A stretch of 64,000 nucleotides of DNA from Cypionkella psychrotolerans (GCF_001294535.1 NZ_LGIC01000065.1:271129-335128); one strand, 5' to 3'. Shown: positions 25,029 to 34,279, counted from the stretch's first letter. The notes: a model not told the origin generated them from the sequence alone. Numbers and translations: made by a program.

Positions 25029-27922
25029 GCCGTATCTCTGGCGGTCAGATCGACCGCAGCAAAACCCTGCGCTTCAGCTTTGATGGCGTTTCCTACAATG
25101 GCCATCCCGGCGATACTTTAGCCTCGGCATTGCTGGCCAATAACGTCCGCCTGATGGGCCGCAGTTTCAAATACCACCGCCCGCGCGGGGTGATTTCGGC
25201 GGGGTCCGAGGAGCCTAACGCGATTGTCGAGTTGCGCACCGGCGCGCGGCAAGAACCCAACACGCGGGCGACGGTGATTGAGTTGTTCGATGGCCTCAGT
25301 GCACAAAGCCAGAATCGCTGGCCGAGCCTCAAATTTGACGCGATGGCGATCAACGACCGCCTGTCGCCGTTCTTCGCGGCAGGCTTCTACTACAAAACCT
25401 TCATGTGGCCGGCCGCGTTCTGGGAAAAGATTTACGAACCCATCATCCGCCGCGCTGCGGGCCTTGGCAGCCTGTCCAAGCAAGACGACCCTGATGATTA
25501 CGACAAAGGCTTCCTGCACTGCGACCTGCTGATCATCGGTGCTGGCCCCGCGGGTCTTTCCGCCGCTTTGACCGCCGGACGGGCAGGGGCGCGGGTGATC
25601 CTCGCCGATGAAGATTTCTGCATGGGGGGCAGACTGAACGCCGAAACGCTGGAGATCGGCGGCGTTGCCGGGGCGGATTGGGCGGCGAAAACCGTGCTGG
25701 AACTCGCAGCCCTGCCGAATGTCCGCCTGATGACTCGCACAACCGTGATCGGCGCTTTCGATCACGGCATCTATGGCGCGGTTGAACGTGTCTCGGACCA
25801 TCTCGCGCAGCCGCTTCCCGGTAAACCCCGGCAAATCCTGTGGCGCATCTATACCGCTCGCGCCATCCTCGCCGCCGGAGCAACCGAGCGCCCGATTGCG
25901 TTTGAAAACAACGATCGCCCCGGCATCATGCTGGCGGGTGCCTTGCGCGCCTATGCCAACCGCTGGGGCGTGGCGGTGGGCGAAAAGGTTGCTGTGTTCA
26001 CCAACAACGACGATGGCCTGCGCACGGTTTCTGATCTGAAAGCCAAGGGCCTTGATGTCACCCTGATCGACGCCCGCAAAGGCGATGAAGTCATTGATTC
26101 CGCAGGCCGCTTGGGCCTGAAATCTATCACGGTCCGGCGTGGCAACGGCCAAACCGAAACCCTGCAAGTCAGCGCCCTCGGCGTCTCGGGCGGCTGGAAC
26201 CCCAACCTCAACATCGCCTCGAACCATCGCGGCCGTCCGATCTGGGATGACAGTATCGCCGCCTTCCTCCCCGCGCCGGAAAGCATCGCGGGCCTGTCCT
26301 GCGTGGGCGCTGCGGCGGGTGCCATGTCCACCCATGCTGCCCTCACCACTGGGGCTGAGCAAGCCGTGGCCATACTCGCCGACCTTGGCATCAAAGCCAG
26401 TGCCGATGTGCCAAAGGCCGAAGACGCACCCCTCAACCTGTCCCCCGCATGGTATGTCCATTCCGGCAAGGGCCGCGCCTGGGTCGATCAGCAGAACGAC
26501 GTGACGGTCAAAGATGTGAAGCTGGCCAAGCAGGAAGGTTTCGTCTCGGTCGAACACCTGAAACGCTATACCACCCTCGGCATGGCGACCGACCAAGGCA
26601 AAACCGGCAATGTGCTGGGCCTTGCGGTGATGGCCGAACTGACCGGCAAGACCATCCCACAAACCGGCACCACGATTTACCGCCCGCCCTATACGCCCGT
26701 CGCGATGGGCGCACTCGGGGGGCGAGCGCGCGGCCATGATTTCAAACCCACCCGCCACGCGCCCAGCCATAAATGGGCCACCGAGCAGGGGGCAATCTTT
26801 GTCGAGGTCGGCTACTGGCTGCGCGCGCAATGGCTGCCCCGCCCGGGCGAGACCACATGGCGGCAATCCGTCGACCGTGAGGTGCTGCAAACCCGCAAAT
26901 CGGCGGGCATCTGCGACGTGACCACCTTGGGAAAAATCGACATCCAAGGCACCGATGCGGGCCTGTTTCTGGATCGCGTCTACGCCAACACCTTCGGCAG
27001 TCTGGCTGTCGGCAAGGTCCGCTACGGGTTGATGCTGCGCGAAGATGGCATGGTGATGGACGATGGCACCACGGCGCGGATGGGGCAAAACGAATATGTG
27101 ATGACCACCACCACCGCCAATGCCGTACCGGTGTTCCGCCATCTGGAGTACTGTCGCCAAGTGCTGTGGCCTGATCTGGATGTGCAACTGATATCGACGA
27201 CTGAGGCTTGGGCGCAGTATTCCGTCGCAGGCCCCAACGCGCGGAAACTTCTGGAAAAACTGGTCGATCAGGATATCTCTGACGCCGCCTTCCCCTACAT
27301 GGCTTGCGGCAATATCACCGTGCAAGGCACTCGCGCGCGGCTGTTCCGCATCAGCTTCTCGGGCGAACGCGCCTATGAAATCGCGGTGCCGACCCGCTAT
27401 GGCGACGCGATGATCCGGGCTTTGGTTGAAGCTGGGCGCGAGTTTGACGCGGTGGTTTACGGCACCGAAGCTTTGGGCGTAATGCGGGTTGAGAAGGGCC
27501 ATGTCGCGGGCAATGAGCTGAACGGTCAATCTTCGGCGCTGAACATGGGCCTTGGCAAAATGGTGTCGCGCAAGAAAGACAGTATCGGCATGGTGCTAAG
27601 CCAACGCGAGGGCATGACCGCGCCCAATGGCTACCGCCTTGTCGGCGTCAAACCGGTTAACCCAAGCGATGCCCTCACCGCAGGTGCGCATTTCTTGGCC
27701 AAAGGTGCCGAAGCGGTGGCGGCGAATGATGGCGGCTGGCTCACCTCGGTGGTCTATTCGCCGCATCTGGGCCATTCCATCGGCCTCGGCTATCTGAAAT
27801 CCGGCGATAATCGCAAGGGCGAGCGGATGCGCAGCGTCAACCTGCTGGCGAAAACCGATGTCGAAGTCGAAATCATCAGTCCGCATTTCTTTGATCCTGA
27901 GGGGGAGCGTCTCCGTGGCTAA
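25025..27922 (+). CDS. mgdC: N-methylglutamate dehydrogenase subunit C (SoxA-like, with GcvT domain)
   Basis: The 965-residue protein matches sarcosine oxidase alpha. An N-terminal ferredoxin-fold segment reads HPGDTLASALLANNVRLMGR with KYHRPRG (about residues 22-60). A second part has LLIIGAGPAGLSAALTAGRA at about 174-193 for dinucleotide binding. The C-terminal third is a GcvT-like THF-binding domain (TTLGKIDIQGTDA, FSGERAYEIAVP). It would bind the second cofactor and receive the methylene group. The start at 25025 shares ATGA with the mgdB stop, which fixes the start and implies coupled translation. Confidence 0.88.
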   Translation: MSRISGGQIDRSKTLRFSFDGVSYNGHPGDTLASALLANNVRLMGRSFKYHRPRGVISAGSEEPNAIVELRTGARQEPNTRATVIELFDGLSAQSQNRWPSLKFDAMAINDRLSPFFAAGFYYKTFMWPAAFWEKIYEPIIRRAAGLGSLSKQDDPDDYDKGFLHCDLLIIGAGPAGLSAALTAGRAGARVILADEDFCMGGRLNAETLEIGGVAGADWAAKTVLELAALPNVRLMTRTTVIGAFDHGIYGAVERVSDHLAQPLPGKPRQILWRIYTARAILAAGATERPIAFENNDRPGIMLAGALRAYANRWGVAVGEKVAVFTNNDDGLRTVSDLKAKGLDVTLIDARKGDEVIDSAGRLGLKSITVRRGNGQTETLQVSALGVSGGWNPNLNIASNHRGRPIWDDSIAAFLPAPESIAGLSCVGAAAGAMSTHAALTTGAEQAVAILADLGIKASADVPKAEDAPLNLSPAWYVHSGKGRAWVDQQNDVTVKDVKLAKQEGFVSVEHLKRYTTLGMATDQGKTGNVLGLAVMAELTGKTIPQTGTTIYRPPYTPVAMGALGGRARGHDFKPTRHAPSHKWATEQGAIFVEVGYWLRAQWLPRPGETTWRQSVDREVLQTRKSAGICDVTTLGKIDIQGTDAGLFLDRVYANTFGSLAVGKVRYGLMLREDGMVMDDGTTARMGQNEYVMTTTTANAVPVFRHLEYCRQVLWPDLDVQLISTTEAWAQYSVAGPNARKLLEKLVDQDISDAAFPYMACGNITVQGTRARLFRISFSGERAYEIAVPTRYGDAMIRALVEAGREFDAVVYGTEALGVMRVEKGHVAGNELNGQSSALNMGLGKMVSRKKDSIGMVLSQREGMTAPNGYRLVGVKPVNPSDALTAGAHFLAKGAEAVAANDGGWLTSVVYSPHLGHSIGLGYLKSGDNRKGERMRSVNLLAKTDVEVEIISPHFFDPEGERLRG

Positions 27923-28478
27923 TCCATTGAAATCCCTCACCCCGTTGGGTCATGACAAACCGATCACCGAAATCATCGGCGCGGTGACGATCATTGAGAA
28001 CGTAGGCACTGCGCTTGCCTCGCTGGCGTCCCGTAGGGGCCGCGAAGCCGAAGTGGCAGGCGCCGCCCAAACCGCAGGCATCCCGCTGCCCGGCCCCGGT
28101 CGATCACAAGCTGCCGCGACCTACAGCGCAATCTGGCTCGGCCCCGAGCAATGGATGATTGAGGCCCCCTTCGCCACGCATGAAGACATCAGCGCTATCC
28201 TGAAACCGATCTTCGGCGAGGCGGCTTCGATCACCGAGCAGACCGACGCCTGGGTGCGCTTTGACCTCACCGCCGCCGACCTGCCCGCGCTGTTTGAACG
28301 GCTGTGCAACTATGATCTGGGCCGCGCCGGGGTAGGGGCCGCCACCCGCACTGTGATCGACCACTTAGGCTGCTATGTGGTGCGCCGCAGCGATGTCGAA
28401 GTCTCCATTATTGGCCCGCGCTCATCCGCCCACAGCCTGCATCATGCACTGACGACCGCGGCGAAATCCGCGTTCTGA
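27915..28478 (+). CDS. mgdD: N-methylglutamate dehydrogenase subunit D (SoxG-like)
   Basis: The 187-residue protein is a SoxG-type gamma subunit with a small GcvT-like fold (WLGPEQWMIEAP, NYDLGRAGVGAATRTVIDHLG). The GTG at 27915 is chosen because it lies 8 bp inside the mgdC end with GGGGGAG upstream, whereas earlier frames would overlap more. It completes the four-subunit enzyme. The operon ends at the strong hairpin 28509-28535. Confidence 0.85.
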   Translation: MANPLKSLTPLGHDKPITEIIGAVTIIENVGTALASLASRRGREAEVAGAAQTAGIPLPGPGRSQAAATYSAIWLGPEQWMIEAPFATHEDISAILKPIFGEAASITEQTDAWVRFDLTAADLPALFERLCNYDLGRAGVGAATRTVIDHLGCYVVRRSDVEVSIIGPRSSAHSLHHALTTAAKSAF

Positions 28479-28508
28479 TCGGGCTGCAGAACTTTATCCG
28501 AGAGGGGG

Positions 28509-28538
28509 GGGCGGGGGATGCGTAATCCCCCGCCCTTT
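28509..28538. terminator. Intrinsic terminator ending mgdABCD
   Basis: GGGCGGGGGAT (28509-28519) pairs perfectly with ATCCCCCGCCC (28525-28535) around GCGTA, followed by TTT. It separates mgdD from the convergent GlxA-type regulator gene. Confidence 0.8.
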
Positions 28539-28552
28539 GCGCAAATCACGCC

Positions 28553-29563
28553 CTAGTCGTTCGGTGGCATCGCCCCTGCCAGTCCCCGCAGGCCGACCAA
28601 CCTACGGCGCTCGTCATTCGGATTGACGCCAAACGCTTCAGCGTAATGCTTGGTCATCGGCGTCGAGCTGGCATAGCCGACCGATTGCGCGATCTCGCGG
28701 ATGCTTTGCGTGGAATACAGCACCCGCTGCCGGGCTTTGCGCAGCCGCATCAGGCGGTAGTATTTCAGCGGGCTTTGCCCCGTCGCCTGCTTGAAGCAGC
28801 GCTCCAGATGCCGCTCTGACATCGCCAAAGCCTCGGCCACGTCAGCGATCTGCAACGGGTCTTCGATATTCTCGCCAAAAATCGCAATCGCCGCGCGGAC
28901 CGTATCTGGCAGCAGATCATCGGTGCCGCCCTGCTTTTGCACCGGCACCTTCTGCGCCGCATCTTCGGTGCGCACAAACGGATGCTGAAACCAGCAGGCC
29001 ACCTCTGTCATCGTATCACGGCCCAACCGCTCCTCGATCAGCCGCAGCATCAGATCGAACACCGCGCCCGCGCCCGACGCCGTATAGCGCCGCCGATCCC
29101 GCAGGATCACCGCCTGTGACGCCACTGTGTCGGGAAACTCGGTCTTAAACGCCGCCTCATAGCACCAATGCACCGACACCGCATGGCGCTCCATCACGCC
29201 CGAGCGCACCAGTGGAAAGATCCCGCCGGAAAATCCGCCCAGCACCACGCCGGAACGATCCAGCCAACGCACCTGCGCATTGCCGCGCTTGGGGTTCTGA
29301 AACTGCGCGGTCGGGGCTGAGAGGAAAAACAGGTAATCCAAGCCCACCGCATCACTCAACGTCACATCCGGGTCAAACCGCACCTCGGCTGATGAGCGGA
29401 TCGGGCTTGCCGCCTCGCCGATCAGCTTCCAGCTGAACTCTTTCCGCCCAGTGATTTCATTCGCCGCCCGTAAGGGTTCGATCGCCGAAGTCAAACAGGC
29501 CATCGGAAAGCCAGGGAACAGCAAAAACCCCAAAGTCGCAGCGGTATCGCGGTGCATATTCAT
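28553..29563 (-). CDS. GlxA-type AraC-family transcriptional regulator
   Basis: The 336-residue protein has an N-terminal DJ-1/PfpI-like glutamine-amidotransferase fold (TLGFLLFPGFPMACLTSAIE, about residues 10-195) and a C-terminal AraC double helix-turn-helix (residues about 225-325: QIADVAEALAMSERHLER, IREIAQSVGYASSTPMTKHY). Regulators of this build (GbdR, SouR, CdhR) respond to methylated amines such as glycine betaine, sarcosine or carnitine. Placed next to mgdABCD and divergent from an XRE-cupin regulator, it is a likely activator for part of this cluster; its ligand is unknown. Confidence 0.85.
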   Translation of the reverse strand: MNMHRDTAATLGFLLFPGFPMACLTSAIEPLRAANEITGRKEFSWKLIGEAASPIRSSAEVRFDPDVTLSDAVGLDYLFFLSAPTAQFQNPKRGNAQVRWLDRSGVVLGGFSGGIFPLVRSGVMERHAVSVHWCYEAAFKTEFPDTVASQAVILRDRRRYTASGAGAVFDLMLRLIEERLGRDTMTEVACWFQHPFVRTEDAAQKVPVQKQGGTDDLLPDTVRAAIAIFGENIEDPLQIADVAEALAMSERHLERCFKQATGQSPLKYYRLMRLRKARQRVLYSTQSIREIAQSVGYASSTPMTKHYAEAFGVNPNDERRRLVGLRGLAGAMPPND

Positions 29564-29644
29564 CGTCGGGAATTTTCTGTTGAGTGAGAATCTGTTTCAC
29601 GGTAGTAAACAAGAGCAAGTGTCATAGCGGATGGAGCCTTATTG

Positions 29645-30304
29645 ATGGACATCGAAGCTGACGAACCCAACCTGCCACGTTCGAAACCGGCGTTTGACCA
29701 AGATCCGCACCGGGTGCGCGAGTTGTCCGAGCGCAATCTGGAGATGGCGATTGGCCGCTCGGTCCGGGCTTTCCGCCGTGCGCAGGGCATGACGGTGGCC
29801 GATTTGGCAGGCGTCACCGGACTGTCGATTGGGATGCTGTCAAAGATCGAAAACGGCATCACATCGCCCTCGCTGACCACCCTGCAAATCCTGTCACACG
29901 CGTTTTCCACCCCGGTCACCTCGTTCTTTCGCGGCTTTGAAGAACGCCGCGAAGTGCAGCATGTCAAGGCCGGCGACCACATTGAAATTGAGCGGCGTGG
30001 CACCCGCGCAGGCCATCAATACCACCTTTTGGGCCATATCGGATCGAATGATTCGGGTGTTTTGGTTGAACCCTATCTGATCACCCTCACCACCGAATCC
30101 GACACCTTCCCGGCTTTCCAGCACGACGGAATCGAACTGCTCTATATGCTGGAGGGAGAGGTCGAATATCGGCATGGCGATCAGCTTTTCCATCTGAAAC
30201 CGGGGGATAGCTTGTTCTTTGACGCCGACGCCCAGCATGGGCCAGAGGTTCTGGTGAAACTTCCGGCCCGCTATCTGTCGGTGATTTCTTACAAACAGGC
30301 GTAA
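29645..30304 (+). CDS. XRE-cupin transcriptional regulator
   Basis: The 219-residue protein has an N-terminal helix-turn-helix (about residues 30-85: VRAFRRAQGMTVADLAGVTG, then SIGMLSKIENG) and a C-terminal cupin (about 140-215: GIELLYMLEGEVEYRHGD, LKPGDSLFFDADAQHGPEV). Such regulators sense small metabolites or amino-acid derivatives. The ATG at 29645 is taken with GGAG upstream; a TTG one codon earlier is possible. It is divergent from the GlxA-type gene and faces the dmm operon end. It is the best local candidate to bind the TTCCTGTYRGRRAA palindromes; that link is inference. Confidence 0.85.
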   Translation: MDIEADEPNLPRSKPAFDQDPHRVRELSERNLEMAIGRSVRAFRRAQGMTVADLAGVTGLSIGMLSKIENGITSPSLTTLQILSHAFSTPVTSFFRGFEERREVQHVKAGDHIEIERRGTRAGHQYHLLGHIGSNDSGVLVEPYLITLTTESDTFPAFQHDGIELLYMLEGEVEYRHGDQLFHLKPGDSLFFDADAQHGPEVLVKLPARYLSVISYKQA

Positions 30305-30386
30305 GGCGCTTTGCAACTTCGGCCCTCGCACGCGCCCGGAGATTGAGCGCATACGAAGGCGGTATTTGTTCGGAACACGAACCCCA

Positions 30387-31427
30387 TCAGTCCGGCGCAA
30401 ACCCCAGCGAGGTCGGCTGTCCGTCGTCAAATTGCGCCAGATAATCCAGCATCAGCGGTTTGTTGCGCAGAAAACCCTTATAGGTCGCCAATTCATCCGG
30501 GATATCCCGCACCACCCGGTGCAAACGCCGCGCCCATTTCGGCACCGTCACCAATTCCTCAAACCGGATCAGATAACAGCGAATCGGGAACACGATGGCA
30601 TTAGAGCGCGGCAAACGGTGCAGCGTCTGCAACTCCACCCGCAGATGCTGGCGGTGACCGATGGTTTCCGGCGTCATCGTGGTTTTCGACGGGCCCCATT
30701 TCGGGTAATTCTCGGGGCTGGTGTCCAGCAATGGGTCGACGGTCATCGTCCAGTTGAACCGCCGCACGGGTGCGCCATGCTGCAGCTTCAGCAGGAATTT
30801 CAACGCGCGATCAAAGATCCCCATTTGGCCAGCCAAAGGCACCGGCGCGTGCCATTGCTTGAAGCTCATGCCAATGTCGAAATCCAACGACCAGTCGGCT
30901 TGGGTGGTCACCATCCCGGCCTCAATCCACAGATCATCATCGCGCTGATCTTGCAGCGTAAAATCGCCTTGCGTCTGCCGGGTGATATATTCCAGCGGCC
31001 CGTAAGGCAGGGTGGAGGCATCCATGAAGGTAAAGCGCTGCTCGATCTGCAGCGGCTTGTTGATCCAATGCCAGTTGTTGCCATCCTTGTGCAACTCGAA
31101 CCAATGCGGATAATCCCGCGCCTTGCTCTCCATGATCAGTTCCAGCAAGTCCCAGCCCGCCAGTTCCATGTGCGGCAACGACTGGCAACGCAGCGGATCG
31201 TCCGCCAGCACCTGCGCGCGGTCGCGCATTTCCGCCACATAATGCTCGTCCACGTCGAACATATGCTCGAAAATGCTGCCCACTGGTCCGGGCACATGCG
31301 GCTCCATATTCACCGAATACATGTAGCTGTCTTCGGGGAACGGAAACGGAAAGCGCTTGATCGCTTTTGCCGAATTCTTGAAGGTATAGTCGCCCCGAAA
31401 GGTTTCGTCGTTGAAATCCAGTGACAT
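30387..31427 (-). CDS. dmmA: Dimethylamine monooxygenase heme subunit DmmA (DUF3445)
   Basis: The 346-residue protein is a DUF3445/heme-dependent oxidative N-demethylase-like chain. Visible family traits are FPFPEDSYMYSVN near the N-terminus, WHWINKPLQ, YITRQTQGDFTLQDQR and the C-terminal HRLPRSNAIVFPIRCYL. In the Dmm enzyme it forms the catalytic part that oxidises dimethylamine to monomethylamine and formaldehyde. The ATG follows GGGGGGAG. It is the last gene of the dmmD-dmmC-dmmB-dmmA transcript, 10 bp after dmmB. Confidence 0.87.
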   Translation of the reverse strand: MSLDFNDETFRGDYTFKNSAKAIKRFPFPFPEDSYMYSVNMEPHVPGPVGSIFEHMFDVDEHYVAEMRDRAQVLADDPLRCQSLPHMELAGWDLLELIMESKARDYPHWFELHKDGNNWHWINKPLQIEQRFTFMDASTLPYGPLEYITRQTQGDFTLQDQRDDDLWIEAGMVTTQADWSLDFDIGMSFKQWHAPVPLAGQMGIFDRALKFLLKLQHGAPVRRFNWTMTVDPLLDTSPENYPKWGPSKTTMTPETIGHRQHLRVELQTLHRLPRSNAIVFPIRCYLIRFEELVTVPKWARRLHRVVRDIPDELATYKGFLRNKPLMLDYLAQFDDGQPTSLGFAPD

Positions 31428-31437
31428 AGGCTCCCCC

Positions 31438-32403
31438 CTATCGGTCGAGGATCAGGGCAGCGCCCCGAAACCGCGACACGCATGGCATGATTTTCGTATT
31501 CGCCGCTTTCTGATCATCGGTCAGCCAGTGATCGTTATGCTCGATATGGCCGTCGCAGCGCAGCACTTCCGTCTCACACTGCCCACAAGCGCCGCCGCGG
31601 CAGAGATAAGGCGCCTCCACCCCCGCCGCCTCAATCGCCTCCAGCAAGGATTGGTTCGGCTGCACGGTGAATGATTTGCCCGAGGCCGCAAGCTGCACGT
31701 CAAAGGCCAGACCAACCGGAGGTGCCAAGAATTCCTCGGAATGAACCGCGCGATCCGGCCAACCCATCGCCTTTGCCGTGGCATGGACCCAACCGATCAT
31801 CCCTTTGGGGCCGCAGACATAGATATGGGTGCCAAGCGGTTGCGATTTCAGCAGGGTTTTCAGATCAATCTGCTGTCTAAGCTCGTCAAAATAGACATGC
31901 ACGCGCGGGCCATAATGCTGTTGCAAGCGGTCCACATAGGCCCCCAAAGCAGGTGATCGCACCGAATAATGCAGCTCAAACCGCCCGCCCATCGTCTCAA
32001 CCTGCGCCATTTGTGCGACAAACGGCGTGATGCCAATGCCACCCGCGATCATCAGATGTTTCTTCGCGCGCGCATCCAGCGGGAACAGGTTGACGGGCTG
32101 GCTCAGCACCATCTCCATGCCCGGCTTCACATGATTGTGCATATAGAGCGAACCGCCCCGCCCGACCTCGTCCCGGCGCACTGAGATTTCATAACCCATC
32201 GTGTCGGCAGGATGGCTCATCAGAGAATAGGGGTTCATCCGGCGGGTGCCGTGGTCGTCCATCTCAACCACCACATGCGAGCCGCCCGAGAAGATCGGCA
32301 TCGCGGCACCATCGCGGCGCACAAAGCGGAAGCGTTTGATCAGTTCATTAACTTCGACCACTTCGGCCACAACAACGGGGATTTTGGGGGCACCAACACT
32401 CAT
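31438..32403 (-). CDS. dmmB: Dimethylamine monooxygenase reductase subunit DmmB
   Basis: The 321-residue protein is a phthalate-dioxygenase-reductase type chain. It has an N-terminal FAD/FMN domain (MNPYSLMSHPAD), an NAD domain (MIAGGIGITPFVAQM, HIYVCGPKGMI) and a C-terminal plant-type [2Fe-2S] ferredoxin domain with C268, C273, C276 and C308 (CRGGACGQC, PCVSR). It passes electrons from NAD(P)H to the DmmA heme. The start shares ATGA with the dmmC stop. Confidence 0.9.
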   Translation of the reverse strand: MSVGAPKIPVVVAEVVEVNELIKRFRFVRRDGAAMPIFSGGSHVVVEMDDHGTRRMNPYSLMSHPADTMGYEISVRRDEVGRGGSLYMHNHVKPGMEMVLSQPVNLFPLDARAKKHLMIAGGIGITPFVAQMAQVETMGGRFELHYSVRSPALGAYVDRLQQHYGPRVHVYFDELRQQIDLKTLLKSQPLGTHIYVCGPKGMIGWVHATAKAMGWPDRAVHSEEFLAPPVGLAFDVQLAASGKSFTVQPNQSLLEAIEAAGVEAPYLCRGGACGQCETEVLRCDGHIEHNDHWLTDDQKAANTKIMPCVSRFRGAALILDR

Positions 32404-33014
32404 TTGAACCGCTCCACCGAAGCCGGAACCAATCCGGGGTCTTCCGCATCAATATTCACGCCCTGAAACGCCGCAATACGGCGCGAGAAGTGATCGCGCA
32501 CGAACAGGCTCAGGCCGCAATGGCTGCACACGAAGGGATCAAGCGTGACATTCTCAGTCACCCCCTTGCAATGCACGCATTGCACCCGCCGCGCGAGGCT
32601 GCCGCGATGCTCCATCTGCACCGCCTCATAGGGCAGGCCAGCCGCTTGCGCCGCCGTCGCCACCTGCGCCATCAGCCCTTCGGTGCCTGCCGCATAAACC
32701 TGCAATCCCATATGCGCATCGGCCAACACCTTGGCCAATCGTGGCTGTGCGGAGGCAAAACTGGGCGCGCGGTAGAACTGCGCCACCCCCAAAGCCTGCA
32801 AAGCCGCAGACCTATCGCAGCCATTCGCCCCCGGCATATAGATGATGTGGCTGGCCGATTTCATCTCGGCTGCCTCAGCCTTGGCAAACAGATCGCACAC
32901 TGCCTCTGCGCCCTCACCATCAGCGACAAACAAATGCGCCGAGCCCACGCCGGGCGAAAGCACGCCGTAAACCGGGCGGCTGGTGATGGAAGGCTCGAAC
33001 ATCGTCTTCGTCAT
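32400..33014 (-). CDS. dmmC: Dimethylamine monooxygenase small subunit DmmC, with C4 zinc ribbon
   Basis: The 204-residue protein has an N-terminal alpha/beta part (VAQFYRAPSFASAQPRLAKV, GLQVYAAGTEGLMAQV) and a C-terminal C4 metal site: C146, C149, C163, C166 in CVHCKG and CSHCGLSLF. Position between dmmD and dmmB and overlap with dmmB identify it as the third Dmm subunit; its exact role is not defined by sequence. The ribosome site of the ATG at 33014 is poor, and the gene is separated from dmmD by a long inverted repeat. Confidence 0.8.
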   Translation of the reverse strand: MTKTMFEPSITSRPVYGVLSPGVGSAHLFVADGEGAEAVCDLFAKAEAAEMKSASHIIYMPGANGCDRSAALQALGVAQFYRAPSFASAQPRLAKVLADAHMGLQVYAAGTEGLMAQVATAAQAAGLPYEAVQMEHRGSLARRVQCVHCKGVTENVTLDPFVCSHCGLSLFVRDHFSRRIAAFQGVNIDAEDPGLVPASVERFK

Positions 33015-33050
33015 AGTTCCGTCAATCCCTGAACGATCTGCCCTGCACGA

Positions 33051-33136
33051 TTTCATCTTGGTCCAAATACTCCCGCCTGAGGCTGCTTCGGCTACTGCCG
33101 GATGCCTCCGGCGGGAGTATTTTTGCCAAGATAAAA
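33051..33136. repeat. Long inverted repeat (two facing intergenic-repeat copies) between dmmD and dmmC
   Basis: The arm 33051-33077 (starts TTTCATCTTGG, ends ACTCCCGCC) pairs with 33110-33136 at 23 of 27 positions. An inner GAGGC/GCCTC pair lies in the 32-nt middle. Each arm resembles the tail of the dispersed repeat (GCCAAGAT.AAA). In the dmm transcript it would fold into one extended hairpin after the dmmD stop. Confidence 0.75.
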
Positions 33137-33139
33137 GCC

Positions 33140-34279
33140 TTAGCCCTTCGCCGTCCGCCGCTTTTTCTCGACATCAAAGAACGGCATCGCATGTGTGGTG
33201 GCGGCAATCTCGCCATGCGTGGCGCTGTTGACCACCAGTTTGGTGCCGTTGTTGGCGCAGTCGACGGGCAGGCGGGCGATGGCGATGGTCCAGTCGTTCA
33301 GCGGCGAATACATCGCTTGCGTCACCACGCCGACCTTGTCCTTACCCTTGAACACTGGCGCGCCATTGCCCGGTACATTCTTGCCTTCCAGCTTCAGCCC
33401 CCAGATTTTGAAGCGCTCGCGTCCTTTCAGACGGTAATGCTCCTCCGCACCGCGGAAGCCGGTCTTGCCTGGCGATACGGTGAAATCAAGGCCCAGTTCC
33501 CACAGGGTGTCGCCGGGGCCTTCGTTCTCAAACGGATACATTTCCGAGTTATCGAACGGGAAGAACAACAGATAGCTTTCGGTCCGCAGCATGTCCAAAG
33601 TGGTAAACCGGCAGGGAATGATTCCCATCGCAGCACCTTCCTCCAGAATCCGATCCCAGATCATCGGCGCGTCTTGGCCCCGGCAGAACAGCTCATAGCC
33701 GCGCTCGCCGGTATAGCCAGTGCGCGAGATCATCACCGGCTTGCCGAACAGCGAGGTCTGCATATGGCTGAAATACGCGAGGTCCCGGATGCCCGGCACA
33801 TGCTTCGCCAGATAATCCACCGCCAGCGGCCCTTGCAGCGAGAGGTCATGCAGGTTGTCGTCAAACCGTACCGAGACATCGCGCCCATGCGCCGCCATCG
33901 TCAATTGCTCAAAGCCGCCACCCGAGCCATGCACCACCATGAACGCATTCGGCCCGGTGCGGTAAATCACGCAGTCATCGACGAACTTGCCCGCGTCGTT
34001 CAGCATCGCCGCATAGACCGAGCGCCCCGGCATCAGCTTCTCAATGTTCCGCGTCGTCGCGCGCTCGATCACATGGCTGGCGCCGTGCCCGGTGATATGC
34101 ACCTTCTTCAGCCCCGACACGTCCATCAATCCGGCTTTGGTGCGGATCGCCATATATTCGGCATCCGGGTCGCCCTTCTCATAGGACCAAGCCGTACCCA
34201 TGCCGGACCAGTCTTCCAGATTGGACCCCAACGCACGGTGACGGTCTGCGAGCGTGGAGAATCGCCAGGAATTTGTCAT
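33140..34279 (-). CDS. dmmD: GcvT-family THF-dependent methyltransferase DmmD
   Basis: The 379-residue protein is a complete aminomethyltransferase/GcvT-like chain: GDPDAEYMAIRTKAGLMDVS, VYAAMLNDAGKFVDDCVIYR, SRTGYTGERGYELFCRGQ, FENEGPGDTLWELGLDF and a C-terminal barrel. In dmm loci DmmD is taken to couple the released one-carbon unit to tetrahydrofolate. The ATG at 34279 follows TAGGGGGG. First gene of the operon, with the palindrome TTCCTGTCAGGGAA 83 bp upstream. Confidence 0.87.
   Translation of the reverse strand: MTNSWRFSTLADRHRALGSNLEDWSGMGTAWSYEKGDPDAEYMAIRTKAGLMDVSGLKKVHITGHGASHVIERATTRNIEKLMPGRSVYAAMLNDAGKFVDDCVIYRTGPNAFMVVHGSGGGFEQLTMAAHGRDVSVRFDDNLHDLSLQGPLAVDYLAKHVPGIRDLAYFSHMQTSLFGKPVMISRTGYTGERGYELFCRGQDAPMIWDRILEEGAAMGIIPCRFTTLDMLRTESYLLFFPFDNSEMYPFENEGPGDTLWELGLDFTVSPGKTGFRGAEEHYRLKGRERFKIWGLKLEGKNVPGNGAPVFKGKDKVGVVTQAMYSPLNDWTIAIARLPVDCANNGTKLVVNSATHGEIAATTHAMPFFDVEKKRRTAKG

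Noticed and set aside
25118..27529. 803-codon open frame antisense to mgdC
   Set aside because: No recognisable domain; mgdC on the plus strand is complete and conserved.
23481..28478. Calling the four-gene unit classical sarcosine oxidase soxBDAG
   Set aside because: gmaS and mgsABC in the same cluster and loss of SoxD cysteines favour N-methylglutamate dehydrogenase, though the families are close.
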